The position numbers and the translations under genes are program-made. A DNA stretch of 64,000 bases from JBFLXB01 sp964570625 (GTDB lineage: Bacteria > Nitrospirota > Nitrospiria > 2-01-FULL-66-17). Under the pieces are notes generated by a model, which did not search any database, was not told the origin of the DNA, and worked only from the letters and a program-made list of their open reading frames with translations. Location of the stretch: the NCBI GenBank assembly GCA_964570625.1, contig CAZMYW010000007.1, positions 62,001 through 126,000 on the forward strand, given 5' to 3'. This document shows, one piece after another, positions 7,877-17,114 of this stretch (its first letter is position 1; each line of letters begins with the position of its first letter).

Positions 7877-9205
7877 GTGACCACCAGTTTGGATCTACCG
7901 CTCCTGGCTCCCCGTCAGGAAGACTTCAAACCCTTCCTGATCGCCTGGAACCTCACCAAACGCTGCAACCTGCGCTGCGCGCACTGCTACTTGTCGGCCG
8001 GTGAACGCGACGCGGGCTCGATCGACGAACTCACGACCGACGAATGTTACCGCGTGGTCGACGAGATGGTGCGCGTCAACCCCGCGTCGATCCTCGTGCT
8101 GACCGGCGGAGAACCGCTGCTGCGACGGGACCTCCCCCAGATCGCGCGGTACGCCTCGGCCAAAGGCATGATGGTGGTGGTGGGCACCAACGGGACCCTG
8201 CTCACCGACGCCAAGATCCGCGAGTTGCTGGACGCGGGCGTCATGGGCGTGTCGATCTCGGTGGATTCGCTGGACGAGCACAACCACGACACGTTCCGCC
8301 GCCTGCCCGGCGCGCTCAAGGGCGCCCGCGAGGGCATCGAGGCCTGCCGACGCAACGGCCTTCAATTCCAAGTCCACACCACCGCCAGCTCCATGAACTA
8401 CGACGAGATTCCTACCATCATGGATTTTGCGTATCAGGCCGGCGCGCGCGTGTATAACCTGTTCTTCCTCGTCTGCACCGGTCGCGGCGAGGAAATGTCC
8501 GACATCACTCCGGAGCAGTACGAGCAGGTGCTCGGATACCTCGTCGATGTCCAGGTGAAATTTCCCGGCATGCTCATGCGGTCGCGTTGCGCCCCGCATT
8601 TCAAACGCATCGCATACGAGAAGAATCCCGCATCACCCATCACCAAGGCTCAAGGCTACGAAGGCGGCGGCTGCCTGGCGGGCACTCACTATGCGCGGAT
8701 CACGCCTGAAGGCGACCTGACGCCCTGCCCGTTCATGCCGCTGTCGGTCGGGAACTTGCGCCAGACCGGGTTCGACACCCTGTGGAACGACTCACCGGTC
8801 TTCCACGACCTCCGCGCCCCCCGATTGAAGGGCAAGTGCGCGGACTGCGAATACAGCGAGTTGTGCGGCGGATGTCGCGCGCGACCCTACGCGTCGCACG
8901 GCGATTACCTGGACGAAGACCTCTGGTGCCACTACACGCCCAAGGGCGGCGCCAAGATCTTGCCGCTGGTCGAAGCCTTCGACGGCCCGCCCCCGCCGTG
9001 GAGCGAAGCCTCGATCGAACGCCTGAACCGCTTGCCGTTCTTCTTGCAGAAAATGGTCAAACAACGCGTGGAGAAATTCGCGCGCGAACAGGGCGCCACG
9101 ATGATCACGCCCGATCTGATGGAAGCCCTGCGCAAGCGGACGTTCGGCAACGAAACGCCGGTGTTCGATGCGGGACGCTTTCAAGGCTTGATCCCCAAAG
9201 GCTGA
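7877..9205 (+). CDS. Radical SAM/SPASM protein with C-terminal PCP_red domain
   Basis: A 442-residue enzyme. Cys30, Cys34 and Cys37 (CNLRCAHC) bind the radical SAM [4Fe-4S] cluster, and LTGGEPLLR is the glycine-rich SAM motif. The region from GGCLAGTHY to the cluster KCADCEYSELCGGC and a last Cys before HYTPKGG is a SPASM domain for auxiliary clusters. This plan resembles NirJ/AhbC/AhbD heme-modifying enzymes and peptide-modifying SPASM proteins. Residues about 373-425 (PWSEASIERL and following) are a PCP_red domain. The GTG at 7877 was chosen because GAAGAGGCG lies just upstream; a TTG at 7823 would begin inside the repeat element. The substrate is unknown, and a tetrapyrrole is a reasonable guess only. 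Confidence 0.87.
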   Translation: MTTSLDLPLLAPRQEDFKPFLIAWNLTKRCNLRCAHCYLSAGERDAGSIDELTTDECYRVVDEMVRVNPASILVLTGGEPLLRRDLPQIARYASAKGMMVVVGTNGTLLTDAKIRELLDAGVMGVSISVDSLDEHNHDTFRRLPGALKGAREGIEACRRNGLQFQVHTTASSMNYDEIPTIMDFAYQAGARVYNLFFLVCTGRGEEMSDITPEQYEQVLGYLVDVQVKFPGMLMRSRCAPHFKRIAYEKNPASPITKAQGYEGGGCLAGTHYARITPEGDLTPCPFMPLSVGNLRQTGFDTLWNDSPVFHDLRAPRLKGKCADCEYSELCGGCRARPYASHGDYLDEDLWCHYTPKGGAKILPLVEAFDGPPPPWSEASIERLNRLPFFLQKMVKQRVEKFAREQGATMITPDLMEALRKRTFGNETPVFDAGRFQGLIPKG

Positions 9206-9206
9206 C

Positions 9207-9650
9207 ATGGAATCGGAACAACTGTTTCGGATCGTCAACTTCTGGGCGCATCTGGTGTCCGCCTTTATTTGGATCGGCGGGGTGATTTTTTCCAGTCTCG
9301 TGCTCCTGCCCGCCGCCCAGAAATTCCTCACCAAAGACGTCAGAGGGCCGTTTCTCCGGGAGATCCACGGCCGCTTTCAGAAGCTGTCCGGCGCGTTCGT
9401 GACGCTGCTGCTGGTGACCGGCGGGATCAATATCCATTTCGCCAAACAGTCCCGGGGAACGTTCGACGGTTTATATTTCAACGCCCTCATGCTCAAGATC
9501 TTCTTCTTCATGATCCTGCTGACGTTCTACCTGCTCCACCTCAAGGAACTGGGCGACAAGAAGCCCATGGAGCACTTCCCCTACCAGGAAGCCACGTTGG
9601 TCCTCGGCATCCTCATCGTCTTGATGGCCGCCGTGTTGAAACACAGCTAG
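9207..9650 (+). CDS. CopD-like four-helix membrane protein
   Basis: A 147-residue membrane protein starting one base after the radical SAM stop. Four helices are visible (starting near FWAHLVSAFIWIGG, SGAFVTLLLVTGG, LKIFFFMILLTFY and LVLGILIVLMAA). Conserved-looking His residues in NFWAHL, REIHGRF and NIHFAK could bind heme or copper, as in the CopD/HemJ-type membrane family. Tight coupling with a heme-type radical SAM protein makes a heme-linked or electron-transfer role plausible, but copper uptake in the classical CopD sense has no other support here. Confidence 0.75.
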   Translation: MESEQLFRIVNFWAHLVSAFIWIGGVIFSSLVLLPAAQKFLTKDVRGPFLREIHGRFQKLSGAFVTLLLVTGGINIHFAKQSRGTFDGLYFNALMLKIFFFMILLTFYLLHLKELGDKKPMEHFPYQEATLVLGILIVLMAAVLKHS

Positions 9651-9828
9651 TTCGGCGTACCGACTCACTCACACCGTTCACGCGTCCGTCCGACAAAGTT
9701 AGAACGTGAGGCCCTGGAACGAGGGCGCCAAGACGTTGTATAAATGATTCAAGGTACGGCATGAGATTCGGTTCGGCATCGGATCAGGAGCCGTCTTGTC
9801 GAGCGGACGCTCGCTGCGAGGAATGATC

Positions 9829-11010
9829 GTGAACAAACGAATGATCATCATGTTGGTGACGACCGGGGTCGTGTTCGGCGGCATCTTCGGCTTCAAATGG
9901 TTCGGCAGTAAGATGATGAACCAGTTCTTCGACAACATGCCGATGCCCCCGGTGGTGATCACGGCCACCGAAGCCCAGGAGCAGACGTGGCCCACGACCA
10001 TCGAGGCGGTGGGCACGGTCACGGCGGTCAACGGCATCGCGGTGAGCGCCGAGGTCGCCGGCGTGGTCCAGTCCATTCAGTTCCAATCCGGCGAACGCAC
10101 GGCCGCGGGCACCGTCCTGGTGACGCTCGACTCCGTGATGGACCAGGCCGAATTGCGAACCCTGGAAGCGCAGAGAGATCTGGCCGAGACGGAGTTGGCG
10201 CGCGGGCGAGAGTTGTTCGGGTCGGAGGTCATGGCCAAGTCACAGTTCGACAAGGTGGAAAGCGAAGCGGCCCAGGCTGCGGCCCGCGTCGAGACCCAGC
10301 GCGCCCTCATCGCCAAGAAAACCATCCGAGCCCCGTTCGCGGGGGTGCTCGGAATCAGGAAAGCGAACCTCGGACAATACGTGAGCCCGGGCACACCATT
10401 GGTGACCTTGCAGTCGCTGGATCCGATCTACGTGAATTTCGCCCTGCCCGAACAACGCCTCGGAGTCCTGACCGTCGGGCAGCCCGTCTCGGCCGGCGTC
10501 GACGCGTTTCCGGACGCCGCCTTCGAAGGACGCATCACGGCGATCGAACCGCGGGTGGACGAGAGCACGCGCAGCTTCAATGTCCAGGCCACGTTCCGCA
10601 ACCCCGATTCCCGCCTGCAAGCGGGGCTCTTTGCGCGGATCCGCATTGCGATGCCCAAGTCGGAGAACTACGTGGTGGTTCCGCAGACCGCCGTCAGTTA
10701 CAACCCCTACGGCAACTCGGTCTACGTGGTCCAAGAGACTCCGGCAGGCTCCTCCGGCGGGGCGGGCCCGCAACCGACCGAGGGCGTGCAAACCGCGCCC
10801 GAAGGACAGGGCCCGACCCTGGTGGTGACGCGCCGGTTGATCAAGACCGGGCCTACCCGTGGGGATTTCGTGGCGGTGACCGAGGGACTCAAACCCGGAG
10901 AACGCGTGGCGACTTCCGGTCTCCTCAAGCTTCGTAACGACGCGGTCGTTGTGGTCAACAACGCGGTGACGCCTGCCGCGAATCTCCAACCCACGCCCCC
11001 CGAAAGTTAG
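9829..11010 (+). CDS. RND efflux periplasmic adaptor (membrane fusion protein)
   Basis: A 393-residue MexA/AcrA-family adaptor linking an inner-membrane RND pump to an outer-membrane channel. It has an N-terminal membrane anchor, a barrel/lipoyl segment (VSAEVAGVVQSIQFQSG), a short alpha hairpin, the second lipoyl half (KKTIRAPFAGVLGIRKANLGQYV) and a C-terminal beta-barrel domain. The GTG at 9829 is preceded by GAGGA at proper distance; the ATG at 9823 would be too close to it and a TTG at 9796 has no ribosome site. A Gly/Pro-rich insert near residue 310 is unusual but in frame. The pump gene follows after a palindromic element. Confidence 0.92.
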   Translation: MNKRMIIMLVTTGVVFGGIFGFKWFGSKMMNQFFDNMPMPPVVITATEAQEQTWPTTIEAVGTVTAVNGIAVSAEVAGVVQSIQFQSGERTAAGTVLVTLDSVMDQAELRTLEAQRDLAETELARGRELFGSEVMAKSQFDKVESEAAQAAARVETQRALIAKKTIRAPFAGVLGIRKANLGQYVSPGTPLVTLQSLDPIYVNFALPEQRLGVLTVGQPVSAGVDAFPDAAFEGRITAIEPRVDESTRSFNVQATFRNPDSRLQAGLFARIRIAMPKSENYVVVPQTAVSYNPYGNSVYVVQETPAGSSGGAGPQPTEGVQTAPEGQGPTLVVTRRLIKTGPTRGDFVAVTEGLKPGERVATSGLLKLRNDAVVVVNNAVTPAANLQPTPPES

Positions 11011-11229
11011 GGCGTGTCCATGAACCTGAGCGCGCCAAGGGCGCGAATGCTAACTCGGTTGCAAACACCTTACAGGTGGCGAAGCAACGGTCATCTGCGG
11101 CGTTGCCGCTGCGCATCCGGTCCTCACGTACGGACACAGTACGCTCCGGTCCGGTGCTCGCCGCGCCTGGCGACCCACCTTCAAAGATGCAGACGCTGGA
11201 AGTCTCCGAAGGGGGCATCTGACACGCCC
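11010..11229 (+). repeat. Stop-codon-abutting palindromic element, copy 2 (long form)
   Basis: Terminal inverted repeats GGGCGTGTC (11010-11018) and GACACGCCC (11221-11229) enclose 220 bp. The first G is the last base of the adaptor gene's TAG. A 60-bp module with hairpin CGCGCCAAGGGCGCG and the sequence GGTGGCGAAGCAACG sits at about 11028-11087, followed by the family core from 11091. The element separates the adaptor and pump genes, which are expected to be cotranscribed. Confidence 0.8.
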
Positions 11230-11279
11230 CTGAACAGTCGTGACCGCTTAGGCAGCAGGAAAAACCCACAAGGCAGACG

Positions 11280-14200
11280 ATGACGTTCACGGATATTTTC
11301 ATCAAGCGGCCTGTGCTCGCCGCGGTGATCAGCCTAATGATCCTGCTACTCGGGCTGCGCGCGTGGACCGAACTCAACGTACGCCAATACCCTGAAATGA
11401 AAAACGCCGTGGTCACGGTCGCGACCACGTTTATCGGCGCTGACGCGGAGTTGATCCAGGGATTCATCACCACCCCGCTCGAACGAGAAATATCCAGCGC
11501 GCAAGGCATCGATTATGTCCAGTCCACCAGCCTTCCCAGTGTCAGTTCGATCCAGGTGTTTCTTCGTCTGGACTACGACCCGAACGAAGCCCTGACCCAA
11601 ATCGCGGCGAAGGTGAACAAGGTTCGACGCGACCTGCCCGAGGGCAGCGAAGACCCGGTGATCGAGCTGTCGGTCGGCGAAACCATCGCCGCGATGTATC
11701 TGAGCTTCTACAGCACCATCCTGGACAACAATCAAATCACCGATTATCTGGTCCGCGTCATCGAGCCCAGGTTGTCCACGTTGCCTGGCGTGCAGCGGGC
11801 CCTGATCATCGGTGATCGCACCTTCGCCATGCGCATCTGGCTCAAGCCGGAGCGCCTGGCGGCGCTGAACCTTACGGCGAGCGACATTCAGACCGCGCTC
11901 CAGGCCAACAACGTGCAGGCGGCGGTCGGCGCCACCAAGGGCGCGCTGGTCTCGGTGGACCTGAAGGCCAACACCGACCTGAACACCGCCGAAGAATTTC
12001 GGAATCTGGTGATCCGCTCCGAGGGTGGCGCGATCGTGCGGCTGCGCGACGTCGCCGATGTGGTGCTGGGGGCGGAGACCTACAACACCGATGTGTCGTT
12101 CAACGGCCAGAGCGCCACGTTTATCGGCGTGGAGGTCGCACCCGACGCCAATGCGCTCGACGTGGTCGCGCGAGTGCGCGAGGAGTGGCCGGACATTCTG
12201 CGGCAGTTGCCGGAGGGCCTGGAAGCCAACATCCCCTACGACAGCACGCGCTACATCCGCAACGCCATCAACGAAGTGGTGTTCACGCTGGCCGAAGCGG
12301 TCCTCATCGTGATCGTGGTGATCTTCCTGTTCCTGGGGTCGCTGCGCTCCGTGATCATTCCCGCGGTCACAGTGCCGCTGTCCATCATCGGCGCCTTGTT
12401 CCTCATGTGGGTGATGGGTTTCTCCATCAACCTGCTGACGTTGTTGGCCATGGTGCTGGCGATCGGGATGGTGGTGGATGACGCGATTATCGTGCTGGAG
12501 AATATCCATCGCCACATCGAGGACGGCATCACGCCGTTCGACGCCGCGATCAAGGGTGCGCGCGAGTTGGGCCTGCCCGTCATCGCCATGACCGTCACCT
12601 TGGTCGCAGTGTACCTCCCGATCGGTTTCATCGGCGGATTGACCGGCACCTTGTTCGTGGAGTTCGCCTTTGCACTCGCGGGCGCGGTGCTGCTCTCCGG
12701 CGTGATTGCGCTGACGCTCTCGCCCATGATGTGCGCCCGACTGTTGCGGCCGAAGGATCAGGGACGCGGCCATCGGCTCGAAATGTGGCTGGATCGCCAA
12801 TTCGATCGATTGCGACACGGCTACCAACGCCGGCTGCACGGCGCGCTCGACGACAAACACGTCATCGCCGCGTTCGGCGTGATCGTGTTGACCAGCACGT
12901 ACTTTCTGTACGAGACCTCGCCGCGGGAACTGGCGCCGGAAGAGGACCAGGGCATCATCCTCATCTTTTCGCAAAGCGATCCATTTTCGTCGCTCGACTA
13001 TCTGACGCGCTTCACCAACGAGCTAACCACCATCGCCAACGCGCTTCCGGAAAAGGAAAACTACTTCCTGATGAACGGCGTGGGCGGAAGCGGGTCGGCG
13101 GTCAGCACCAACACCGCGATCTCCGGCATCGTCTTCAAACCATGGGCTGAACGCGACCGAAGCACCAAGGACGTCCTTCAGGAAGTCCAGCAGAAGAGCG
13201 GAGAGGTCGCGGGCCTGATGAACGCGGTGTTCGCCCCGCCTCCGTTGCCCACGGGCGGGATGGGCTTTCCGGTGGAATTCGTGATCGCCAGCACGCAGCC
13301 GGTGCAAGCGCTGAACGACGCGACCACGGAGATTCTCCAACGCGGCATGGCGAGCAAGAAATTTATCTTCATGGACACGGATCTCAAAATCGACAAACCG
13401 CAGATCCATATCGACGTCGATCGAGACAAAGCCGCGTTGCTGGGCATCGACATGCGCCAACTGGGGTCTGAACTAGCCGCCATGATGTCCGGCGGGTACG
13501 TCAACCGATTCTCGATGGAAAGCCGCAGCTACAAAGTCATCCCACAGGTCCAGCGCACGGACCGCCTGAACCCCGACCAGCTCACCCAGTACTACACGCG
13601 GACCGGATCCGGCCAACTGGTGCCGCTGTCCACCTTGGTGAAGCTCCGCGAGTCGGTCGAACCACAACAGCTCAAGCGCTTCCAACAGTTGAACGCCGTG
13701 GTCATTTCGGGCGTGCCGCGTCCCGGCGTCACGTTGGGTGACGCGCTGGGCGTGCTGGAGCAGGCGGCGAACGAGGTGTTGCCTCCCGGCTACACCGTGG
13801 ACTACGCGGGTCAGTCGCGCCAGTACAAAACCGAAGGCGCGGCGCTGGTGCTCACGTTCTTCTTCGCGTTGATCATTATCTACCTGGTGCTCGCGGCGCA
13901 GTTCGAGAGCTTCCGCGACCCCATCATCATGCTGGTCACGGTGCCCATGTCCATCTGCGGCGCCTTGATCTTCGTGAGCCTGGGCCTCACCACCATCAAC
14001 ATCTACACCCAGGTCGGCCTGGTCACGCTCATCGGCGTGATCAGCAAACACGGCATCCTGATCGTGGAGTTCGCCAATCGGCTGCAGGAACAGGGCCGCT
14101 CCAAACGCGAGGCCATCGAAGAAGCCGCCGCGATCCGCCTGCGCCCGGTGCTCATGACCACCGCGGCCCTGGTCCTCGCCGTGGTCCCATTGTTGACCGC

Positions 14201-14387
14201 CACCGGCCCCGGCGCCGCCGCGCGCTTCTCCATCGGTTTGGTCATTGCCACCGGCATGACCATCGGGACCGCGTTCACTCTCTTCGTGGTGCCCGCCGTG
14301 TACCTCTACTTGGGCCGCGACTACGCCGCGCAGCAGTCCGCAACAGCGACCTCGTCTCTCCAGACTTCAGAAGGCGCAACCGCCTAA
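11280..14387 (+). CDS. RND multidrug efflux pump, HAE1 family
   Basis: A full-length 1035-residue proton-driven inner-membrane pump of the AcrB/MexB/MdtBC class. It starts with the usual TDIFIKRPVLA and has twelve predicted membrane helices and two large periplasmic loops. The proton-relay pair Asp400-Asp401 in GMVVDDAIIVLEN marks the HAE1 (organic substrate) subfamily rather than metal efflux. The ATG follows AAGGCAG. No outer-membrane channel gene is adjacent, so it probably uses a TolC encoded elsewhere, unless it shares the one at 28301. Confidence 0.95.
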   Translation: MTFTDIFIKRPVLAAVISLMILLLGLRAWTELNVRQYPEMKNAVVTVATTFIGADAELIQGFITTPLEREISSAQGIDYVQSTSLPSVSSIQVFLRLDYDPNEALTQIAAKVNKVRRDLPEGSEDPVIELSVGETIAAMYLSFYSTILDNNQITDYLVRVIEPRLSTLPGVQRALIIGDRTFAMRIWLKPERLAALNLTASDIQTALQANNVQAAVGATKGALVSVDLKANTDLNTAEEFRNLVIRSEGGAIVRLRDVADVVLGAETYNTDVSFNGQSATFIGVEVAPDANALDVVARVREEWPDILRQLPEGLEANIPYDSTRYIRNAINEVVFTLAEAVLIVIVVIFLFLGSLRSVIIPAVTVPLSIIGALFLMWVMGFSINLLTLLAMVLAIGMVVDDAIIVLENIHRHIEDGITPFDAAIKGARELGLPVIAMTVTLVAVYLPIGFIGGLTGTLFVEFAFALAGAVLLSGVIALTLSPMMCARLLRPKDQGRGHRLEMWLDRQFDRLRHGYQRRLHGALDDKHVIAAFGVIVLTSTYFLYETSPRELAPEEDQGIILIFSQSDPFSSLDYLTRFTNELTTIANALPEKENYFLMNGVGGSGSAVSTNTAISGIVFKPWAERDRSTKDVLQEVQQKSGEVAGLMNAVFAPPPLPTGGMGFPVEFVIASTQPVQALNDATTEILQRGMASKKFIFMDTDLKIDKPQIHIDVDRDKAALLGIDMRQLGSELAAMMSGGYVNRFSMESRSYKVIPQVQRTDRLNPDQLTQYYTRTGSGQLVPLSTLVKLRESVEPQQLKRFQQLNAVVISGVPRPGVTLGDALGVLEQAANEVLPPGYTVDYAGQSRQYKTEGAALVLTFFFALIIIYLVLAAQFESFRDPIIMLVTVPMSICGALIFVSLGLTTINIYTQVGLVTLIGVISKHGILIVEFANRLQEQGRSKREAIEEAAAIRLRPVLMTTAALVLAVVPLLTATGPGAAARFSIGLVIATGMTIGTAFTLFVVPAVYLYLGRDYAAQQSATATSSLQTSEGATA

Positions 14388-14411
14388 ACTATCTCCCCGC
14401 GGAGCAGGACC

Positions 14412-14891
14412 ATGGCGAACGTGCTTGCCAAACGAATGACTGCCCAAGTGGAGGGCGAGTTCGTAGTCTTCCTCATCGGCATGCGCGTCAATCGATTCTG
14501 GAAAATCCACAAGTGGCTGCCCGTGGTGCTCGCCATGCCCCGCATGATCCGCGAGCTGGAGGCCGATCCGACCTCCGGGTTTCTGGGCGTCCAAGCCTGG
14601 TTCGGCAATCCCTCCATCATGGTCCAGTACTGGCGCTCGTTCGATCACCTCGAACAATACGCGAAAGCCCGAGACAAAACGCATTGGCCTGCGTGGGTAG
14701 CGTTCAACAAGGCTATCGGCGGAAGCGGAGACGTGGGCGTCTGGCACGAAACCTACCGCGTCCGCCCCGGCGACTATGAGTGCGTCTACAACAATATGCC
14801 CCTGTTCGGCCTCGCGAAAGCGACCAGGCAAATCGAGGCTACCGGACAGAAGGAGACAGCGTCCGGGCGTATACGTGGTGGCAATGGATAA
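14412..14891 (+). CDS. DUF4188 family protein
   Basis: A 159-residue protein of the DUF4188 type (MANVLAKRMTAQVEGEFVVFLIGMRVN, then FGNPSIMVQYWRSFDHLEQYA). These proteins adopt a dimeric ferredoxin-like/monooxygenase-type fold and are often called putative monooxygenases, but no reaction is established. The gene begins 24 nt after the RND pump stop. The last about 15 residues (KETASGRIRGGNG) do not look like the family and may be read-through into the inserted FRG gene, whose ATG at 14884 overlaps this stop. Confidence 0.8.
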   Translation: MANVLAKRMTAQVEGEFVVFLIGMRVNRFWKIHKWLPVVLAMPRMIRELEADPTSGFLGVQAWFGNPSIMVQYWRSFDHLEQYAKARDKTHWPAWVAFNKAIGGSGDVGVWHETYRVRPGDYECVYNNMPLFGLAKATRQIEATGQKETASGRIRGGNG

Positions 14892-15757
14892 CATTCAACC
14901 GATGTCGGGCGACACAACGGTTGGCCATCACCCCTGGGAGTGGGTACCGAAAGACTTCAACAGTTTTCTTGTGGAGCTCGATCACATAGTATCTCACTGC
15001 CACGATCACCTCGTTCTGTTTCGTGGCCATCGTGAAAGACAATGGCTTCTAGACTCAACGTTTACCAGAAGCTTCAAGGGCACTGTCCTGGGACTCCATC
15101 CGTGGGAGCGATTGCAGGAGGACTTTCGGTTATCGGTACAACATCAACAGATCGTGTCCAATCTCTTCTTCTTCAAGTTTCATCACTATATTCCAAGCAA
15201 CGAGCTCTTCAGCCTCGCTGAGAGCGAGAAGATTGACCCATGGTTTGAATGGATGAGAAGGTTACAGCAGTACCCTGACGAAGAACCTGCCCGACTCCCC
15301 TTACGGGGAACCTTTCTTACTGACTGGACAAGCAATGCCGACGTTGGGATATTCTTTGCAAACAATTGCAGAAGTGGAGAAGGAGCTCTTTGGATCTGCG
15401 ATACGACCGCAACCGGGAAAGGTCCTCCACCAAACGATAACCGTCGAAGAAATCCTTAAAATGATGGAGGAGCAAAGCAAGAACAACGGGTCCATGGGCG
15501 TCTCATTAATATTTCATCCTCAGAGACAACTTGCCCAGCAAAGGGCTTCTAATCAGAAGGCCATCTACATTGCGCAGATGGATCTACGAGTCGATTTATC
15601 TGAGGTATGGGCTAACCTGCAAGACGGCAAGGAACGGGTCTTTATTAAATTGGTCCTAGCCGCGGGAACCACTTTAGAATGTCACCAATATCTGCAACAG
15701 AAGAACATAACCCAAGAATTTCTCTTTCCGGACCTACCTAAGAATACTGATCAATAA
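14884..15757 (+). pseudogene. FRG-domain protein, interrupted by a frameshift
   Basis: From the ATG at 14884 a frame encodes an FRG domain, named for its Phe-Arg-Gly motif (LVLFRGHRERQWLLDSTF). The reading runs normally to GALWICDTTATGK and then leaves the family pattern, while a frame one base further on continues with VLHQTITVEEILKMMEE to the stop at 15757. Skipping one base within GGGAAAGG (15415-15422) joins them into a protein of about 290 residues. Base composition is clearly lower in GC than on either side, which suggests recent transfer. It is a damaged gene or a sequencing error. FRG proteins are often found near phage and defence genes; no enzymatic role is shown. Confidence 0.75.
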
Positions 15758-15773
15758 CGAGTCATCCCAAGCC

Positions 15774-16352
15774 ATGGATGGAGAAACAAAGAACCTAGTG
15801 AGCGGTTGCCGATGCTGGACGACGGATGATCCCATGTTCCTCGTCTACCGCGATGAGTGGGGGGTGCCGGTTCGGGATGATCGGCTCTTGTTTGAGCAGT
15901 TGGTGTTGAGCGGGTTTCAGGCTGGGTTGTCGTGGAGGACGATTCTTTACAAGCGCGAGAACTTCCGGCGCGCGTTTCACAACTTCGATGTAGATCGCGT
16001 CGCGAGATACGGCCTGCGCGAGCGCAAACGGCTCTTGGCTGACGCGGACATCATCCGCAACCGGCAGAAGATCGACGCCGCGATCAAGAATGCCAAAGCG
16101 GTACTGGAGGTCCGGGAGGAGTTCGGAGTTTTTTCGAAATACCTGTGGGACTTTGTCGGCGGGCGGCCGATTCGGCGGCGACACCCGGGCGGCCAGAGCC
16201 CAGATCGTTCTCCCGAGTCGGACGCGCTGTCGAAAGATCTCAAGACCCGCGGATTCAGCTTTGTCGGATCCACGATCGTGTATGCATTTATGCAGGGCGT
16301 CGGACTGGTGAACGACCACAAGGCGTCGTGCCCGATCGCGCGGGCGAAGTAA
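15774..16352 (+). CDS. tag: DNA-3-methyladenine glycosylase I
   Basis: A 192-residue base-excision repair enzyme that removes 3-methyladenine. The start pattern CRCWTTDDPMFLVYRDEWGVP matches the family's conserved opening, followed by LLFEQLVLSGFQAGLSWRTIL and YAFMQGVGLVNDH. The zinc-site residues are partly visible (Cys near the N-terminus and the C-terminal NDHKASC). Base composition returns to the GC-rich norm. It stands 16 nt after the FRG gene and converges with higA. Confidence 0.93.
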   Translation: MDGETKNLVSGCRCWTTDDPMFLVYRDEWGVPVRDDRLLFEQLVLSGFQAGLSWRTILYKRENFRRAFHNFDVDRVARYGLRERKRLLADADIIRNRQKIDAAIKNAKAVLEVREEFGVFSKYLWDFVGGRPIRRRHPGGQSPDRSPESDALSKDLKTRGFSFVGSTIVYAFMQGVGLVNDHKASCPIARAK

Positions 16353-16370
16353 GGAGTGGGACGGTTGCCG

Positions 16371-16664
16371 CTAGGCGGTCAGCGGGGCAATGTCGCGCTC
16401 GATCCGTGTGCCCGCTTCCTGCATGGCGATCTTGAGGTCGTAACTGGCCTGCAGGTTCAACCAGAATTGTGGAGTGGTACCGAAAAAGCGCGCAAGACGC
16501 AGCGCCGTATCAGGGGTCACGCCTCGGCGCTCCCGCACAATGTCATTGATCCGCGGGGCGGCAACGCGCAGGGCCTGCGCCAGCGCGTTGGCCGACAGGC
16601 CGTGCGGGACAAGAAACTCTTCGCGCAGAACTTCACCGGGATGAATCGGCCTCATCTTGTTCAT
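16371..16664 (-). CDS. higA: HigA-type antitoxin (XRE helix-turn-helix)
   Basis: A 97-residue antitoxin beginning with IHPGEVLREEFL, the usual HigA/VapI opening, followed by a helix-turn-helix (LSANALAQALRV through RINDIVRERRGV) and the TPQFWLNLQASYDL C-terminal helix. It neutralises the HigB toxin encoded 12 nt upstream and should bind the inverted repeat at 16965-17001. Toxin-first order is typical of higBA. Confidence 0.93.
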   Translation of the reverse strand: MNKMRPIHPGEVLREEFLVPHGLSANALAQALRVAAPRINDIVRERRGVTPDTALRLARFFGTTPQFWLNLQASYDLKIAMQEAGTRIERDIAPLTA

Positions 16665-16676
16665 AAAACTCCCCCT

Positions 16677-16964
16677 TCAGTGATAGTCTACAATCTCCAC
16701 CCTCTCCGGTCCTCCATCCGTCCAAACGAAACACAGCCTCCACTGATCGTTGATCCGGATACTGTGCTGCCCTCGGCGGTTGCCTTTCAGAGCTTCAAGC
16801 CGGTTGGCAGGCGGAGCCGCTAAATCCTGCAGCGTCGTAGCATCGTCGAGCATTTGTAGTTTGCGCGTGGCTACCCGCTCGATATTGGCGAACCGGGCTA
16901 CCCGTTTCCCGTTATATAAAGTCTCGGTGTCGCGACACCTGAACGAGCGGATCACGTATCTCAT
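16677..16964 (-). CDS. higB: HigB-type mRNA interferase toxin
   Basis: A 95-residue RelE-superfamily toxin (VIRSFRCRDTETLYNGKRVARF, then LEALKGNRRGQHSIRINDQWRLCFVW) that cuts mRNA on the ribosome. The conserved basic and aromatic C-terminal residues (INDQWRLCF, VEIVDYH) are intact, so it should be active. The ATG at 16964 is chosen because the family starts with VIRSF. A frame start at 16991 would lie inside the operator. Confidence 0.92.
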   Translation of the reverse strand: MRYVIRSFRCRDTETLYNGKRVARFANIERVATRKLQMLDDATTLQDLAAPPANRLEALKGNRRGQHSIRINDQWRLCFVWTDGGPERVEIVDYH

Positions 16965-17001
16965 GATATAACGACGCACGTTAAACGTCAATCGTTATAT
17001 C
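16965..17001. promoter_or_regulatory. Predicted higBA operator and promoter
   Basis: A perfect 10-bp inverted repeat, GATATAACGA (16965-16974) and TCGTTATATC (16992-17001), flanks a 17-bp centre that contains ACGTTTAACGT. On the minus strand TTGACG lies inside the repeat with an AT-rich -10 candidate overlapping the start codon. This is the expected autoregulation site for HigA. The arrangement implies a very short or absent leader for higB. Confidence 0.7.
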
Positions 17002-17098
17002 TGAATGCCTCCATGGCCAGCCGGATATCGCGATCTTTCATCCGTTCAACGGTCTGCTCAACAAATCGCTCGATATATTGAGAAAATGCCTGCACCAC
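16988..17098 (-). CDS. Possible 36-residue remnant or leader peptide upstream of higB
   Basis: From a GTG at 17098 a frame encodes a helical, charged stretch (VQAFSQYIERFVEQTVERM) and ends in a TGA inside the higBA operator. The amphipathic composition looks protein-like rather than random, but there is no ribosome site and no family. It may be the tail of a lost gene. Weak call. Confidence 0.2.
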   Translation of the reverse strand: MVQAFSQYIERFVEQTVERMKDRDIRLAMEAFRYND

Positions 17099-17114
17099 GA
17101 CAGGGAGGGTGGTT

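Noticed and set aside
5920..7884. Minus-strand open frame of about 650 codons
   Set aside because: Antisense to the well-supported USP/PCP_red gene; composition is that of a shadow frame, and it runs into the repeat element.
11346..12974. Minus-strand open frame of about 540 codons
   Set aside because: Antisense to the RND pump; rich in His, Arg, Gln and Asp, without a domain.
15415..15422. Programmed frameshift in the FRG gene
   Set aside because: A one-base skip (+1) is needed at GGGAAAGG, and there is no known +1 signal (rare codon or stop) at that place. A mutation or a sequencing error is simpler.
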